DNA of 64,000 bases. Source: Lacticaseibacillus absianus. Lineage in GTDB: Bacteria > Bacillota > Bacilli > Lactobacillales > Lactobacillaceae. Positions 32,697 to 41,590 of the stretch are shown here, piece by piece. The translations under genes were made by a program, and so were the position numbers. The DNA lies in contig NZ_JABEKX010000005.1 of the NCBI RefSeq assembly GCF_013407595.1, forward strand, positions 1 through 64,000, read 5' to 3'. Position 1 is the first letter of the stretch, and each line of letters starts with the position of its first letter. Under the pieces are notes generated by a model. That model had not been told where the DNA came from. It did no database searches and saw nothing but the letters and a program-made list of their open reading frames with translations.

Positions 32697-32797
32697 GGTA
32701 TTGGCTCCTTTTGTGTCTCAATATTTGGTTTCACCGATAATAATAAGCCACCGGCCCGCGTAAACGCAACCAATGGCTTATCATCAGGCGTTCAGGA

Positions 32798-34162
32798 TCA
32801 GCCTTCCAGCTCCTCTTCCTGCATCCGGCTGGACGCCATAACGAATGGCAGCCAGATGAAGAAGGCGATGACCATGTTGACCAAGGCCAACAGTGCGGCG
32901 CGGAAGTCGAAGTTCGTGGCCATGAACGCGTTGAGGATCGGTGGTGTGATCCATGGGACCGCGATCTGGACTGGGTTGACCCAGCCAGCCATCGTCACGA
33001 AGTACGCGATCAGCGTGTTCAGGACAGGCGCAACGATGAACGGGATGAAGTAGATGGCGTTCAGCACGATCGGCAGCCCGAACATCACAGGTTCGTTGAT
33101 GTTGAACAGCCCAGGGGCAAAGGCCAGCTTCGCGACCGTCTTTTCATCGGCACGCTTGGAGAAGATCAGGATCGCCAGCAGTAAGACGATCGTCCCACCG
33201 GAACCGCCGAACCAAACGTAAGCATCGAAGGAACCGCGGACCCACTTGAACGGAAGCGGATCGCCGGCTTGCAATGCCGCGATGTTTTGGATCTGGGACG
33301 TGCCCCAGATGGATTCCAGAACGGGACCGAGCACGTTCGGGCCGTGGATCCCGAAGAACCAGAAGACCTGAACGAGCAGGGAAACCAGGATCACCATCCA
33401 GCCGGACTGCCCAGCGTGCAGCAGTGGGGCTTGGATCGTGGCGGACAGCCAGTCGCCGAAGACCTTACCAGTCACGCTGGTGAAGATCCAGTTGACGATC
33501 GAGACGGTGTACAGGGCCGCGATCCCTGGGATCAGGGACGTGAAGGCCTTGGACACAGCCGGTGGAACGGTGTCTGGCATCTTGATGCAGATGTCTTTCT
33601 TCATCAGGAAAATGTAAACAACGAGGGCCAGTGCACCGAAAATCATGGCAGTAAACAGACTGGCGGAACCTAAGTTACCCGTTGAGAAGGCGCCGTTGAC
33701 GGTGACGGACTTGTCACCGACCACAGCCCCGGCATCGGTCAGGACCTTAGCGGCGCTGCTGGACAGGTTCTTGCCCAACGCGACGCTGGTGGTGCCGTTG
33801 ATGCCCATGAAGAATGCGGCCAGTGAGACCAGCGTCCCGGCAACGCCATCGACTTCATACTGCGTGGACAGGTTGTAGCCCCACATGGCAGCGAAGAAGA
33901 TCGCGAAGATCGTCAGAGATGCTGTCCCCACCGTGTTGTCGATCGCGATGATCGGCTGGACCGCGTTGACGAAGCCGGTCCAGCCCCACTGTGTTGGATA
34001 CGTTTGCAAAAGCGCATTCAACAAGGTGGCTAAAGAGCCGGCCATGGTGATCGGTAACGTGGCGATGAACGCGTCACGCAGTGCGACCAACCACCGAATT
34101 GAGCCGATTTTCGCCGCGACAGGCACGACGTACTTTTCAAGCCAATTCATAATTGCTTGCAT
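32798..34162 (-). CDS. PTS cellobiose/lactose-family EIIC permease
   Basis: A 454-residue EIIC. The start MQAIMNWLEKYVVPVAAKIGS and FIATLPITMAGSLATLLN are typical of CelB/LacE-type components; later GIHGPNVLGPVLESIWGTSQIQN and APGLFNINEPVMFGLPIVLN hold the substrate-site motif NEP. It transports a beta-glucoside or related disaccharide during phosphorylation by separate EIIA and EIIB proteins, which are not in this window. ATG at 34162 has GGGAGG seven bases upstream; the frame's extension to 34489 is leader. It follows its likely regulator, an RpiR protein. Confidence 0.9.
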   Translation of the reverse strand: MQAIMNWLEKYVVPVAAKIGSIRWLVALRDAFIATLPITMAGSLATLLNALLQTYPTQWGWTGFVNAVQPIIAIDNTVGTASLTIFAIFFAAMWGYNLSTQYEVDGVAGTLVSLAAFFMGINGTTSVALGKNLSSSAAKVLTDAGAVVGDKSVTVNGAFSTGNLGSASLFTAMIFGALALVVYIFLMKKDICIKMPDTVPPAVSKAFTSLIPGIAALYTVSIVNWIFTSVTGKVFGDWLSATIQAPLLHAGQSGWMVILVSLLVQVFWFFGIHGPNVLGPVLESIWGTSQIQNIAALQAGDPLPFKWVRGSFDAYVWFGGSGGTIVLLLAILIFSKRADEKTVAKLAFAPGLFNINEPVMFGLPIVLNAIYFIPFIVAPVLNTLIAYFVTMAGWVNPVQIAVPWITPPILNAFMATNFDFRAALLALVNMVIAFFIWLPFVMASSRMQEEELEG

Positions 34163-34531
34163 ATAGTTGACCTCCCATAGTATATGAGTTGACCCAGCTG
34201 CGTGAATGCCGCGCGTCGCCGCCGTCCAGAAAATGTTCCGGATTGGTGGGGACCCATTAGCAGATCGCGCATGACTATGATCGAATAAAGTTGCCTGGAC
34301 ACGCCTAACGCCATGCCTGACGCTGAAGCGCGCTTGAGGTGTCCCCCCGGGCACATCAAGCTGACAACGGTGATTCTGGCCAGAATCGTGTGGTGTCAGT
34401 GACCACATTTTTAGTGTAACCGGTTGCAGTCCAAAAGTATAGAATTTAAGTATACAAAAAAACAAAAATGCAAAACAAAAACATGTCATCTACCCGTGAC
34501 ATGTTCCGCTGTTTTCTTATTAATTTTCTTA
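34163..34531 (-). promoter_or_regulatory. Long leader/intergenic region between rpiR and the EIIC gene
   Basis: No gene is seen in 370 bp. A perfect 16-base palindrome GATTCTGGCCAGAATC lies at 34372-34387, followed by the imperfect palindrome GTGGTGTCAGTGACCAC; both are candidate sites for the RpiR regulator. The part 34195-34330 is GC-rich with small inverted repeats and could be a structured 5' leader of the EIIC transcript. No clear promoter hexamers were fixed. Confidence 0.4.
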
Positions 34532-35290
34532 TCATTCAGTAAGTTGATTATGAAGTGGCTGCTCGGCCAGCCGGTGCGCGATCAGCTCGATCAGGTAGAC
34601 GATCGGGACCTGGGTGGTCAGATTTAGGTCGCCGTGCTTGATCTCTGGCATGTAGTAGGCGATCACGAGGTCGCTCATGTGCGCGAGCGTCGAATCACTG
34701 CGGTTGGTGACCGCGATCACGTAGACGCCGTTTTGCTGCGCGCGGCTGGCCATCTCGATCACCTGGTGGCTCTCGCCGGAGACGGACAAGACGATCATCA
34801 CCGTGTCCTTGAGGATCGGGTTGTGGGTCGGGAAGGGGTAGTACGGGTCGGTGATCGACAGGCTGAACTTGCCCGCGTTGGACCAGTAGCGGGCACCGTA
34901 TTGGGCGAGCGACTGGCCGGTGCCGATGCCGCACAGCAGGACCATCGGGGCTGGGGCGATGTGGCCCAGCGCCTGGTCGATCAGCTTGGCGAAGTCGACG
35001 GTGTTGACGTTCTCGAAGAATTCCGCGATCGGGACCGTGATGTCGTAGCCGGCCTCTTCCTTGGCCTGCACGAGGCTCGCGCGGTGTTGCTTGATCGCGT
35101 AGCGCAGCTCGGAGTAGCCTTCGAAGCCCATCTTGTTGGCGAAGCGCAGGATGGTGGTGGTGCTGACGTGGGCTTTTTCTGCCAGTTCGCGGATGGTCAT
35201 TTTCTCCACGATGGCTTGGTGCTGGTTGATATAGGTATAAACTGCGGACTCAAGCCCGTTCAGCGTCCGTAACTTGTCATACGGGAACAT
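34532..35290 (-). CDS. MurR/RpiR-family transcriptional regulator
   Basis: A 252-residue regulator. The N-terminal HTH (about 1-75) contains MTIRELAEKAHVSTTTILRFANKMGFEGYSELRYAIK. The C-terminal SIS sugar-phosphate domain (about 110-240) has LLCGIGTGQSLAQYGARYW and VLSVSGESHQVIEMASRAQ. These proteins sense phosphosugars and control the adjacent catabolic or transport gene, here the PTS EIIC. ATG at 35290 with AGGAGG eight bases upstream is used; the frame's extension to 35347 lies in the promoter region. Confidence 0.88.
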   Translation of the reverse strand: MFPYDKLRTLNGLESAVYTYINQHQAIVEKMTIRELAEKAHVSTTTILRFANKMGFEGYSELRYAIKQHRASLVQAKEEAGYDITVPIAEFFENVNTVDFAKLIDQALGHIAPAPMVLLCGIGTGQSLAQYGARYWSNAGKFSLSITDPYYPFPTHNPILKDTVMIVLSVSGESHQVIEMASRAQQNGVYVIAVTNRSDSTLAHMSDLVIAYYMPEIKHGDLNLTTQVPIVYLIELIAHRLAEQPLHNQLTE

Positions 35291-35351
35291 GGCAGCTGGC
35301 CTCCTACGGCAAAATATTGATGCCTTCATCATAACATAATTTGTCACGTCA

Positions 35352-35396
35352 AAAAAACGCTTTCGGCCAGCCGGTAACAGCCGGCGCCAAAGCGTT
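35352..35396 (-). terminator. Terminator of the FAD/NAD(P)-binding protein gene
   Basis: Arms AACGCTTT (35356-35363) and AAAGCGTT (35389-35396) enclose an inner GCCGG/CCGGC hairpin. On the minus strand a T-run follows. It lies between the stop at 35427 and the rpiR start. Confidence 0.6.
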
Positions 35397-35426
35397 CAGT
35401 GACCGCGGTGCCGGTGCCCGGTCAGG

Positions 35427-37229
35427 TCAAGCCAGGCACTGGCGCGCGATGCGGTTGGCGAAGCGGAGGTTCACGTCATTGACGAACGGGCGCGGACTGG
35501 CAGTCGTCAGCCAGTTCACGCCTTCCGTCGGCACGCCCCAGAAGAACAGCTTGCCCTGCGGCTGGTGCGCAGCGTTGAGCAGCTGCTGGGTCTGGCGGTC
35601 GACTAGGACCGCACCGGTCTGGAAGCGGCGGTCGCCGGGCAACTGCAGTTCCGCCAGCGTTGCCAGGTCGGCGTGCAGCAGCTGGGCCAGTAGCGGGTTC
35701 TGGGCGGTGGGGGCGTTGGCCGCTGGGACGCGCGCCTCGATCAGCGCGGTCCCGCGGTAGACCGGTGCGCCCGGCGCTGTCGCCAGGAAGTAGCCGTGTG
35801 CCGCGGTGACGTCGATGCCCGGGGGCAGGATGGTGATCACCCCCGCCTCGATCAGTGCCAGCAGCTGTTCGAGGCGAAACACCGGTGGCCCGATCGACAG
35901 GAAGTCATTGGTGCCGTTGAACCAGCGAAAGAAGAAGTCGAGGAGCTCCTCGTCGGACAGCAGCCCCTGCTCGATCACGGCGCGGACGCGGTCGCGTAGG
36001 TCGCGCAAGACTTCCAGTGCGCTGGTCAGCGGCCCGGTGGTCGTGCCAGCCTGGGCGGCGGCGATATCGGCGCGCAAGTAAGCCTTGATCGCGGCGGTCG
36101 GTGTCCCGGCCGGTGGGGTCAAGAGGCTGGCCCAGTCGAGACGAAGGGCCGCCGGTAGCGTCAGTTCAGCTACTGCCTGCTCCGGGTCGCGCAGGTGGGC
36201 GGCCTGGAACTGCGCCAACGCATCGGCGTCGACGCGTTCGGCCAAGACCTTACTGTAATACGTGTGCTCGACTTCGTGTTGCAGCGCCTGCCAGAAGGTC
36301 AACCCGGCCAGTGGCCCCGCTGTTGCCCAGCGGGTGAGCTGTGGCGGGGTGAGGAAGTGTGCGGGGGTCAGCTCGCCGGGGGCTTTTTGGTTGCGGCCCT
36401 TGGCATGGTAAGGCAGCCCACGCCGCGAACCGGCCACCAGCCGGGGCTCGCGGCCGCTCGGATGGTAGGTCAAGCCGGTGGCGGTGCGGGTGAAGTGGCC
36501 GCCGCGGCCTTCGGTGAAGCGGCTCATGAAGTCGAAGAAGCTCAGGCCCAGTCCGCGCAGGATCACAACGTCGTCTGCCGTGAGCGTCTCCAGGTCCCCT
36601 TCAGCGGGAAAACTCGGCGGCCAGTACAGCGCCGCATGGGTATCGGCGAAGCGCAACAGATCGTTTTGCTCCCGGGTCGGGGTGTTGGGGCTGGTTCCCA
36701 GCGCCATGACCACGGCGTCGTAGTGTGCGGGGCGCTCGGCCGTCACGGTGAATCCCGTCGCCTGTGGGGTGACGGCGCTGACCAGTGTGCGGCGGTGGGT
36801 GATCGTCACGTTCGCGGCGGCGCGCCGCTGCAATTCGGTGAAGGTCCAGCGTTGGTATTCCCCGAACAAGGCGCGTGGGGGAAAGTCGTTGGGTCCAAGC
36901 GCCGCGGCGGCCGCTTGCAGGGCAGCCGGGGCATCGGTCTCGCGTAAGTACTCGGCGGCTGGTCCCTGCGCCCATTGTGCCATGTCGGGTCCGGGCCACA
37001 GTGGCCCCGGGTCGGCGACGGTCTGATCGTAAAACAGGGTCAGGTGCTGGGCGATGGTGTTCGTGACGAGCTGGGCCGGCTGATCGCGGCGCCAGACGCG
37101 CCCGCCGATCGGATAAGGGTCGAATAAGGTGATGGTCAATGGGGTCAACGGTTGCTCGCGGTGCCAGGCGATCAGCCGCTCCAAGACGAGCAGGCCGCGG
37201 GGACCGGCACCGATCAGGGCGATTCGCAT
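35427..37229 (-). CDS. FAD/NAD(P)-binding protein (PF13454-like), 600 residues
   Basis: Starts MRIALIGAGPRGLLVLERL, a dinucleotide-binding GxGxxG loop, followed by FDPYPIGGRVWRRDQPAQLVTNT. A second nucleotide segment YDAVVMALGTSP is near residue 185. LGLSFFDFMSRFTEGRGG and GREPRLVAGSRRGLPYHAKG are hallmarks of this uncharacterised flavoprotein group found in lactobacilli and other Gram-positives. The reaction is unknown. It stands alone with its own terminator and lies back-to-back with a NADH oxidase gene. Confidence 0.8.
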   Translation of the reverse strand: MRIALIGAGPRGLLVLERLIAWHREQPLTPLTITLFDPYPIGGRVWRRDQPAQLVTNTIAQHLTLFYDQTVADPGPLWPGPDMAQWAQGPAAEYLRETDAPAALQAAAAALGPNDFPPRALFGEYQRWTFTELQRRAAANVTITHRRTLVSAVTPQATGFTVTAERPAHYDAVVMALGTSPNTPTREQNDLLRFADTHAALYWPPSFPAEGDLETLTADDVVILRGLGLSFFDFMSRFTEGRGGHFTRTATGLTYHPSGREPRLVAGSRRGLPYHAKGRNQKAPGELTPAHFLTPPQLTRWATAGPLAGLTFWQALQHEVEHTYYSKVLAERVDADALAQFQAAHLRDPEQAVAELTLPAALRLDWASLLTPPAGTPTAAIKAYLRADIAAAQAGTTTGPLTSALEVLRDLRDRVRAVIEQGLLSDEELLDFFFRWFNGTNDFLSIGPPVFRLEQLLALIEAGVITILPPGIDVTAAHGYFLATAPGAPVYRGTALIEARVPAANAPTAQNPLLAQLLHADLATLAELQLPGDRRFQTGAVLVDRQTQQLLNAAHQPQGKLFFWGVPTEGVNWLTTASPRPFVNDVNLRFANRIARQCLA

Positions 37230-37392
37230 AAGGGTTCCCTCCTTGTCAGGCCACGATGGTGGGCCACTTTGATTATACCTTGCTTCGCGCGAGTTCCGAA
37301 GTGAGATGGCTTTTGCTTTGGTTTTATTCGTGCGATAATAGTAAGCAGAGACTTGTTAACGTACTTAAAGAAGAAGCGAAAGGGTGGCGACC

Positions 37393-38748
37393 ATGAAAAT
37401 CGCAGTTGTGGGATGCACACACGCCGGGACAGCGGCGGTCCGCCAGATCCTTACCGAGCAGCCGGAGACGCAGGTCGAGGTCTATGAGCGCCGCGCGGAC
37501 ATCTCGTTTTTGTCCTGCGGCATCGCCTTATACCTGGAGGGCCTGGTCGAACGGCTAGAATCCATGTTCTACGCGGACGCCGAGGAACTTGAGCGGCTGG
37601 GGCCGAATGTGCACGTGCACCTGCGCCATGATGTGCTGTCGATCGACGCTGCCGCGCACCTGATCAGTGTGCAGGACATGGCCGACGGGCACACATACAC
37701 CGAAGCTTACGACAAGCTGATCATGGCGACGGGCAGCTACCCGGTCGTCCCGCCGATCCAAGGGGTCAGCCAGCCGCGGGTGCTGATGTGCAAAAACGCG
37801 GATGACGCGACGGCCATCAAGCTGGCTGCCGCCGACGCCAAGACGATCGCGATCGTCGGCGGGGGATACATCGGCGTTGAACTGACCGAGGCCTTCAGCC
37901 ACACCGGCAAGTCGGTGCTCCTGATCAACGGGGTGCACGGCTTGCTCAGTCATTACGTCGATAGCGAGATCAGCGACCAGGTCGCCGCGGAGCTGGCGCA
38001 ACACGGGGTGGTGACGCGGCTCAACGAGACGGCGCTGAAGTTCGAAAGCGACGCCGAGCGTGTCTACATCCGCACCGATGTGGCCGAACGCACCGCCGAC
38101 ATCGCCGTGGTCTGCGTCGGATTTCAGCCGATGACGGAGCTACTCGACGATCAGGTGATGATGAACACCGACCACTCGATCCACGTGAACGACTACATGC
38201 AGACCAGCGACCCGGATATTTACGCCGCAGGGGATGCGGTCGCCGTGCATTTTAACCCGACCGGTACCGATGCGTACACGCCGCTGGCGACCAATGCAGT
38301 GCGTCAGGGCAAGCTGGCGGGGATCAACGTGCTGGGCAACCGCGTGCGCTACATGGGCACGCAGGCGACCAGTGCCTTGCGCTTGTACGACAAGACGTTG
38401 GCGTGCACCGGCATCACGGCGGCACGGGCGCGCAAGTATGGGCTGAACGTCGACGCGGTGACCGTGGTCGAGAACTACCGCCCAGAGTTCATGCCGACGA
38501 CCGCACCGATCACCATGCGCCTGGTGTACGACCGGGACACTCGGCAGATCCTCGGGGCGCAGCTGTTCAGTGCTTACGACATCACCCAGTCTGCCAACTT
38601 GCTGTCGGTGATGATCCAGAACCGCAACACGATCGACGAACTGGCGTATGTCGACATGCTGTTCAATCCGCACTACGATAAGCCGTGGCATTACTTGAAC
38701 CTACTCGGCCAGGCGGCGGTCACGCAGTGCGACGCCAAGCGCAACTAG
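37393..38748 (+). CDS. nox: FAD-dependent NADH oxidase (H2O-forming type)
   Basis: A 451-residue flavoenzyme of the NADH oxidase/CoA-disulfide reductase family. The N-terminus MKIAVVGCTHAGTAAV has the FAD-binding loop with His10. The redox Cys42 is in SFLSCGIALYLEG. The NADH loop is AIVGGGYIGVELTEAF; IYAAGDAV contacts FAD; the C-terminal dimer domain follows. It reoxidises NADH with O2, usually giving water. ATG at 37393 is preferred over GTG at 37384, which lies in the ribosome binding site. It is followed after 40 bp by an unknown membrane protein. Confidence 0.9.
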   Translation: MKIAVVGCTHAGTAAVRQILTEQPETQVEVYERRADISFLSCGIALYLEGLVERLESMFYADAEELERLGPNVHVHLRHDVLSIDAAAHLISVQDMADGHTYTEAYDKLIMATGSYPVVPPIQGVSQPRVLMCKNADDATAIKLAAADAKTIAIVGGGYIGVELTEAFSHTGKSVLLINGVHGLLSHYVDSEISDQVAAELAQHGVVTRLNETALKFESDAERVYIRTDVAERTADIAVVCVGFQPMTELLDDQVMMNTDHSIHVNDYMQTSDPDIYAAGDAVAVHFNPTGTDAYTPLATNAVRQGKLAGINVLGNRVRYMGTQATSALRLYDKTLACTGITAARARKYGLNVDAVTVVENYRPEFMPTTAPITMRLVYDRDTRQILGAQLFSAYDITQSANLLSVMIQNRNTIDELAYVDMLFNPHYDKPWHYLNLLGQAAVTQCDAKRN

Positions 38749-38788
38749 CCCTGGCCCGACCCATGAATCGAACTGGAGGACAACTGTT

Positions 38789-39418
38789 ATGTGGAACCTG
38801 ATCGGCATCATCGCCTGGGCGGGCCTGCTCGCCTACCTGATCTTCGTGATCGTCAACATCCGTAGCCGGCACTTACGAATGCTGGTGCGCCACCAGCAGG
38901 CCCGCGCGTGGCGGACGGTCTTGATCGACGTTCTGGAGCTGCTCGTGCTGGTCGCTGCCGCGTACGGGATGGTCTGGGTCACCTGGCTGCGGCCCGTCGA
39001 CTACACGGACCGCGCGGCGGTCTCGGTCGCGTATCGCTATGACAAGCTGATCATTCAACCAGACGCGAGCCAGTCGTATTACGTGACGGTCGAGTCTGGT
39101 AACGGCAAGACGCCGACGCGCTATTACACGTATTGGACCGCCGGCGCGAAGAATCAGGTGACCAGTCGCAACGCGGACCTGTCGACCAGCACCGGCCCAC
39201 TGTCCATCAAGGCTAGCGGTTACCCTTGGGACGTCCAAAAACTGGCTGACCTCGACCGCACCGCCGAGCGCGCGTGGGTCGCGGTGTTCACCAGCACCTA
39301 CAAGCCGACGTGGCTGAACGGGCTGGGGATGCACGTCGGCCATAGCGCAGGGCGCTTCGACTTGATCCGCGTGCCGAACGAGACCGTGGTCAAGGTCCTG
39401 CCGCTGGATCGCAACTGA
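38789..39418 (+). CDS. Membrane protein of unknown function (LVIS_2131-like)
   Basis: A 209-residue protein with two N-terminal hydrophobic segments (about 4-24 and 48-68) separated by a basic loop. An extracytoplasmic beta-rich domain follows, with VSVAYRYDKLIIQPDASQSYYVTVESGNGKTPTRYYTYWTAG split over 85-135. It resembles lactobacillus proteins annotated as LVIS_2131 family; this is from memory. TGGAGG lies before ATG. It probably shares the nox transcript. Confidence 0.65.
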   Translation: MWNLIGIIAWAGLLAYLIFVIVNIRSRHLRMLVRHQQARAWRTVLIDVLELLVLVAAAYGMVWVTWLRPVDYTDRAAVSVAYRYDKLIIQPDASQSYYVTVESGNGKTPTRYYTYWTAGAKNQVTSRNADLSTSTGPLSIKASGYPWDVQKLADLDRTAERAWVAVFTSTYKPTWLNGLGMHVGHSAGRFDLIRVPNETVVKVLPLDRN

Positions 39419-39432
39419 GCGCTTCGGCCGGC

Positions 39433-39484
39433 GCCGACACCAAAAAGAGCTGAGCGCATGCGCTCAGCTCTTTTTGGTGTCGGC
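39433..39484 (+). terminator. Terminator, perfect 52-base palindrome
   Basis: 25-base arms around the central AT, with AAAAAGAG/CTCTTTTT giving terminator function in both directions. The centre AGCTGAGCGCATGCGCTCAG is identical to the xfp terminator, although the outer arms differ. Confidence 0.85.
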
Positions 39485-39489
39485 TTATT

Positions 39490-39551
39490 GGGACTGTGCC
39501 ATAACGCAACGCTCTGGACTAGTCGTGCCACCAGCGTGCTGGCACAACCCC
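39490..39551. repeat. Intergenic repeat family, copy C (internal deletion form)
   Basis: Only the two ends of the repeat remain: GGGACTGTGCCATAACGC at the left, then CTCTGGACTAGTCGTGCCACC and GCTGGCACAACCCC at the right. The hairpin core is missing. It is inverted relative to copy A. It sits between a terminator and the stop codon of the next gene. Confidence 0.7.
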
Positions 39552-39758
39552 TTATTTACCGGTGGGTTTGTGCTCCATGTAGTCGCAGAGACTCGCGATG
39601 ATGGTTGGATCCGGAGCCTCGCGCATCGCCTTGATGTTGTGGATGTGTTCGACGGACACGTGACTGTTGAGCGCCATTTCGGTATCGGTCAGATTGTTCT
39701 TACGCTGGAACGCGATGATCTCACGCGAGAATTCGCTCACTTGCTCTTTTTCACTCAC
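39552..39758 (-). CDS. Small helical protein, possibly LBP_cg2779 family
   Basis: A 68-residue protein, SEFSREIIAFQRKNNLTDTEMALNS followed by HVSVEHIHNIKAMREAPDP. The arrangement resembles a minimal XRE-like helix-turn-helix with a predicted recognition helix at VSVEHIHNIKA. It looks like the small lactobacillus family annotated LBP_cg2779 (recollection). GAGGAGG is placed before the ATG. Single gene with no obvious partner. Confidence 0.6.
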   Translation of the reverse strand: MSEKEQVSEFSREIIAFQRKNNLTDTEMALNSHVSVEHIHNIKAMREAPDPTIIASLCDYMEHKPTGK

Positions 39759-39873
39759 TGTAATGAACCTCCTCGATTTGCTTCCCCCTTAGTATACCGA
39801 ACTTTGGCCCAAAAGCGCAGGGAAACTCTCGGCGGGCACGTGGAAGGGGACCGAAAAAAACGCGTCACTAAAC

Positions 39874-39902
39874 TTGCGTAAGCAAACGTTTGTTTGTATA
39901 AT
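39874..39902 (+). promoter_or_regulatory. Promoter of the 97-residue protein gene
   Basis: TTGCGT (39874-39879), 17 bases, TATAAT (39897-39902). The palindrome CAAACGTTTG at 39884-39893 lies in the spacer and could be a repressor site. Confidence 0.55.
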
Positions 39903-39948
39903 AACAGTAGGAAGGTGTCGCATCACGACCAGAAAGGGTGTGTGGACG

Positions 39949-40242
39949 ATGGACTTTGCCTATCTGAACGAATTGGCCCAGCAGCAGGCCACCCCGCTGC
40001 GCGTTCGGCGCTTCGAGAACAAGAACGTGATCATTCGGCGCAACTTGGCGAACGATGCCGGGTTGGTGACTGCCGTCTGGGACGCTTGGTTGCGGCGTGA
40101 ACTGCGCGACTTTGGCGGCTTCGAGCCCGTCATTGAGATCGATAACCTCGGTTCGCGTAAGGACATCCGCTTCTTCTCCGAGCGCCAGCTTGCCGAAGCG
40201 GTGCATTACATTCTGGGCGTCGACAAGGTCGTCGCCGTTTAA
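39949..40242 (+). CDS. Unknown soluble protein, 97 residues
   Basis: Starts MDFAYLNELAQQQATPLRVRRF after AAAGGGTGTG; the longer frame from 39874 overlaps the promoter. Charged and mixed alpha/beta, ending LAEAVHYILGVDKVVAV. No signal peptide, membrane segment or recognised domain. It has its own strong promoter. Confidence 0.6.
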   Translation: MDFAYLNELAQQQATPLRVRRFENKNVIIRRNLANDAGLVTAVWDAWLRRELRDFGGFEPVIEIDNLGSRKDIRFFSERQLAEAVHYILGVDKVVAV

Positions 40243-40335
40243 CTGACCAAAAGTGAGTGGTTTTGCTTTACTTCTTTTTCGTAAGTGCTATGCTTATCCC
40301 ATAACAGCGAACAAGCAGATATGGGAGGTTCTATC

Positions 40336-41451
40336 ATGACAACAGTGAATGGGTACGAACAGAGCGATAACGAGCAGCGGTTGGCGATCCTCAACCTGCC
40401 GAGCTTAGAGGCCAAGGCTAAGGCGATCATCCCGACCGGCGGCTTCGGCTACATTGTCGGTGGGGCCGAGGATGATTGGACGCTACGTCAGAACACGAAG
40501 GCGTTCACGCACGCCCAGATCGTGCCCAAGGCGCTGTCGGACATCGAGGCACCGAGCACCGCGACGACGGTCTTCGGCTTAGACCTCAAGACGCCGATCA
40601 TGATGGCACCGGTGGCTGCGCAGGGCCTAGCCCACGCCAAGGGTGAGACGGATACCGCTAAGGGTGTGGCCGCCGTCGGGGCGCTGATGAGCCAGAGCAC
40701 GTACAGCTCCACGTCGATCGCCGACACAGCGGCGGCCGGCGCCGGGGCACCGCAATTCTTCCAGTTGTATATGAGCAAGGACTGGGCCTTCAATTACAGT
40801 CTGCTGGATGAAGCCAAGAAGGCGGGGGTCAAAGCGATCCTCCTGACCGTTGACGCGACGGTCGACGGCTACCGTGAGCAGGACATCATCAACGACTTCC
40901 AGTTCCCGATCCCAATGGCGAACCTGCAGAAGTTCTCCGAAGGCGACGGCGCAGGCAAGGGGATCGGTGAGATCTACGCAGCAGCGGCCCAGAAGATCGG
41001 CCCGGATGACGTGCGGCGGATCGCCGAATACACGGACCTACCGGTGATCGTCAAAGGCATCCAATCACCAGAAGACGCCATGCGCGCGATCGGTGCCGGG
41101 GCGGCTGGCCTCTATGTCTCGAACCACGGTGGGCGTCAGCTCAACGGTGGCCCGGCGTCCTTCGACGTCCTGCCGGCGATCGCCAAGGCGGTCAACCACC
41201 GGGTCCCGATCATCTTCGACTCCGGGATCCGGCGCGGGAGCCATGTTTTCAAGGCGCTAGCCAGCGGGGCTGACCTCGTGGCGATCGGCCGGCCAGTGCT
41301 TTACGGCTTGGCGCTTGGCGGTGCAGAAGGGGTCCAGAGTGTGTTCGAGGCCCTGAATCACGAGCTTGAGATCACGATGCAGCTGGCGGGCACCAAGACG
41401 ATCGAAGACGTCAAGCACGCGCCGCTGACGCACTTCCAGTACGCAGACTGA
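40336..41451 (+). CDS. L-lactate oxidase (FMN-dependent alpha-hydroxyacid oxidase)
   Basis: A 371-residue TIM-barrel flavoprotein. All active-site residues known for lactate oxidase are in place: Tyr40, Tyr145 (FFQLY), Asp173, Arg180, Lys240, and His264 with Arg267 in YVSNHGGRQLNGG. It oxidises L-lactate with O2 to pyruvate and H2O2. In lactobacilli it recycles lactate toward acetate in aerobic stationary phase. ATG at 40336 has TGGGAGG upstream; the frame's extension to 40285 is promoter DNA. The promoter has an extended -10 (TGCTATGCT, 40286-40294). Glycolate or other hydroxyacids are possible alternatives. Confidence 0.9.
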   Translation: MTTVNGYEQSDNEQRLAILNLPSLEAKAKAIIPTGGFGYIVGGAEDDWTLRQNTKAFTHAQIVPKALSDIEAPSTATTVFGLDLKTPIMMAPVAAQGLAHAKGETDTAKGVAAVGALMSQSTYSSTSIADTAAAGAGAPQFFQLYMSKDWAFNYSLLDEAKKAGVKAILLTVDATVDGYREQDIINDFQFPIPMANLQKFSEGDGAGKGIGEIYAAAAQKIGPDDVRRIAEYTDLPVIVKGIQSPEDAMRAIGAGAAGLYVSNHGGRQLNGGPASFDVLPAIAKAVNHRVPIIFDSGIRRGSHVFKALASGADLVAIGRPVLYGLALGGAEGVQSVFEALNHELEITMQLAGTKTIEDVKHAPLTHFQYAD

Positions 41452-41463
41452 CGCATGATGCGT

Positions 41464-41500
41464 GAAGCCCCGGTCACCGTTTCGCGGTGACCGGGGCTTC
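41464..41500 (+). terminator. Terminator of the lactate oxidase gene
   Basis: Perfect 16-bp GC-rich stem (41464-41479 with 41485-41500), loop TTTCG. The T-run is weak. Confidence 0.65.
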
Positions 41501-41590
41501 GTCGTGGGGCTGAGTTGGTTGTCTGCGTGGGCTTGAAAGCTTTTACAACGCCGGTGGAGCGGGTATAATTGAGGGAGGAAGGTGAACGCA

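Noticed and set aside
35351-35366. cre-like sequence (CGAAAGCGTTTTTT on the minus strand)
   Set aside because: It is one arm of the terminator after the FAD-binding protein gene and departs from the cre consensus on one side.
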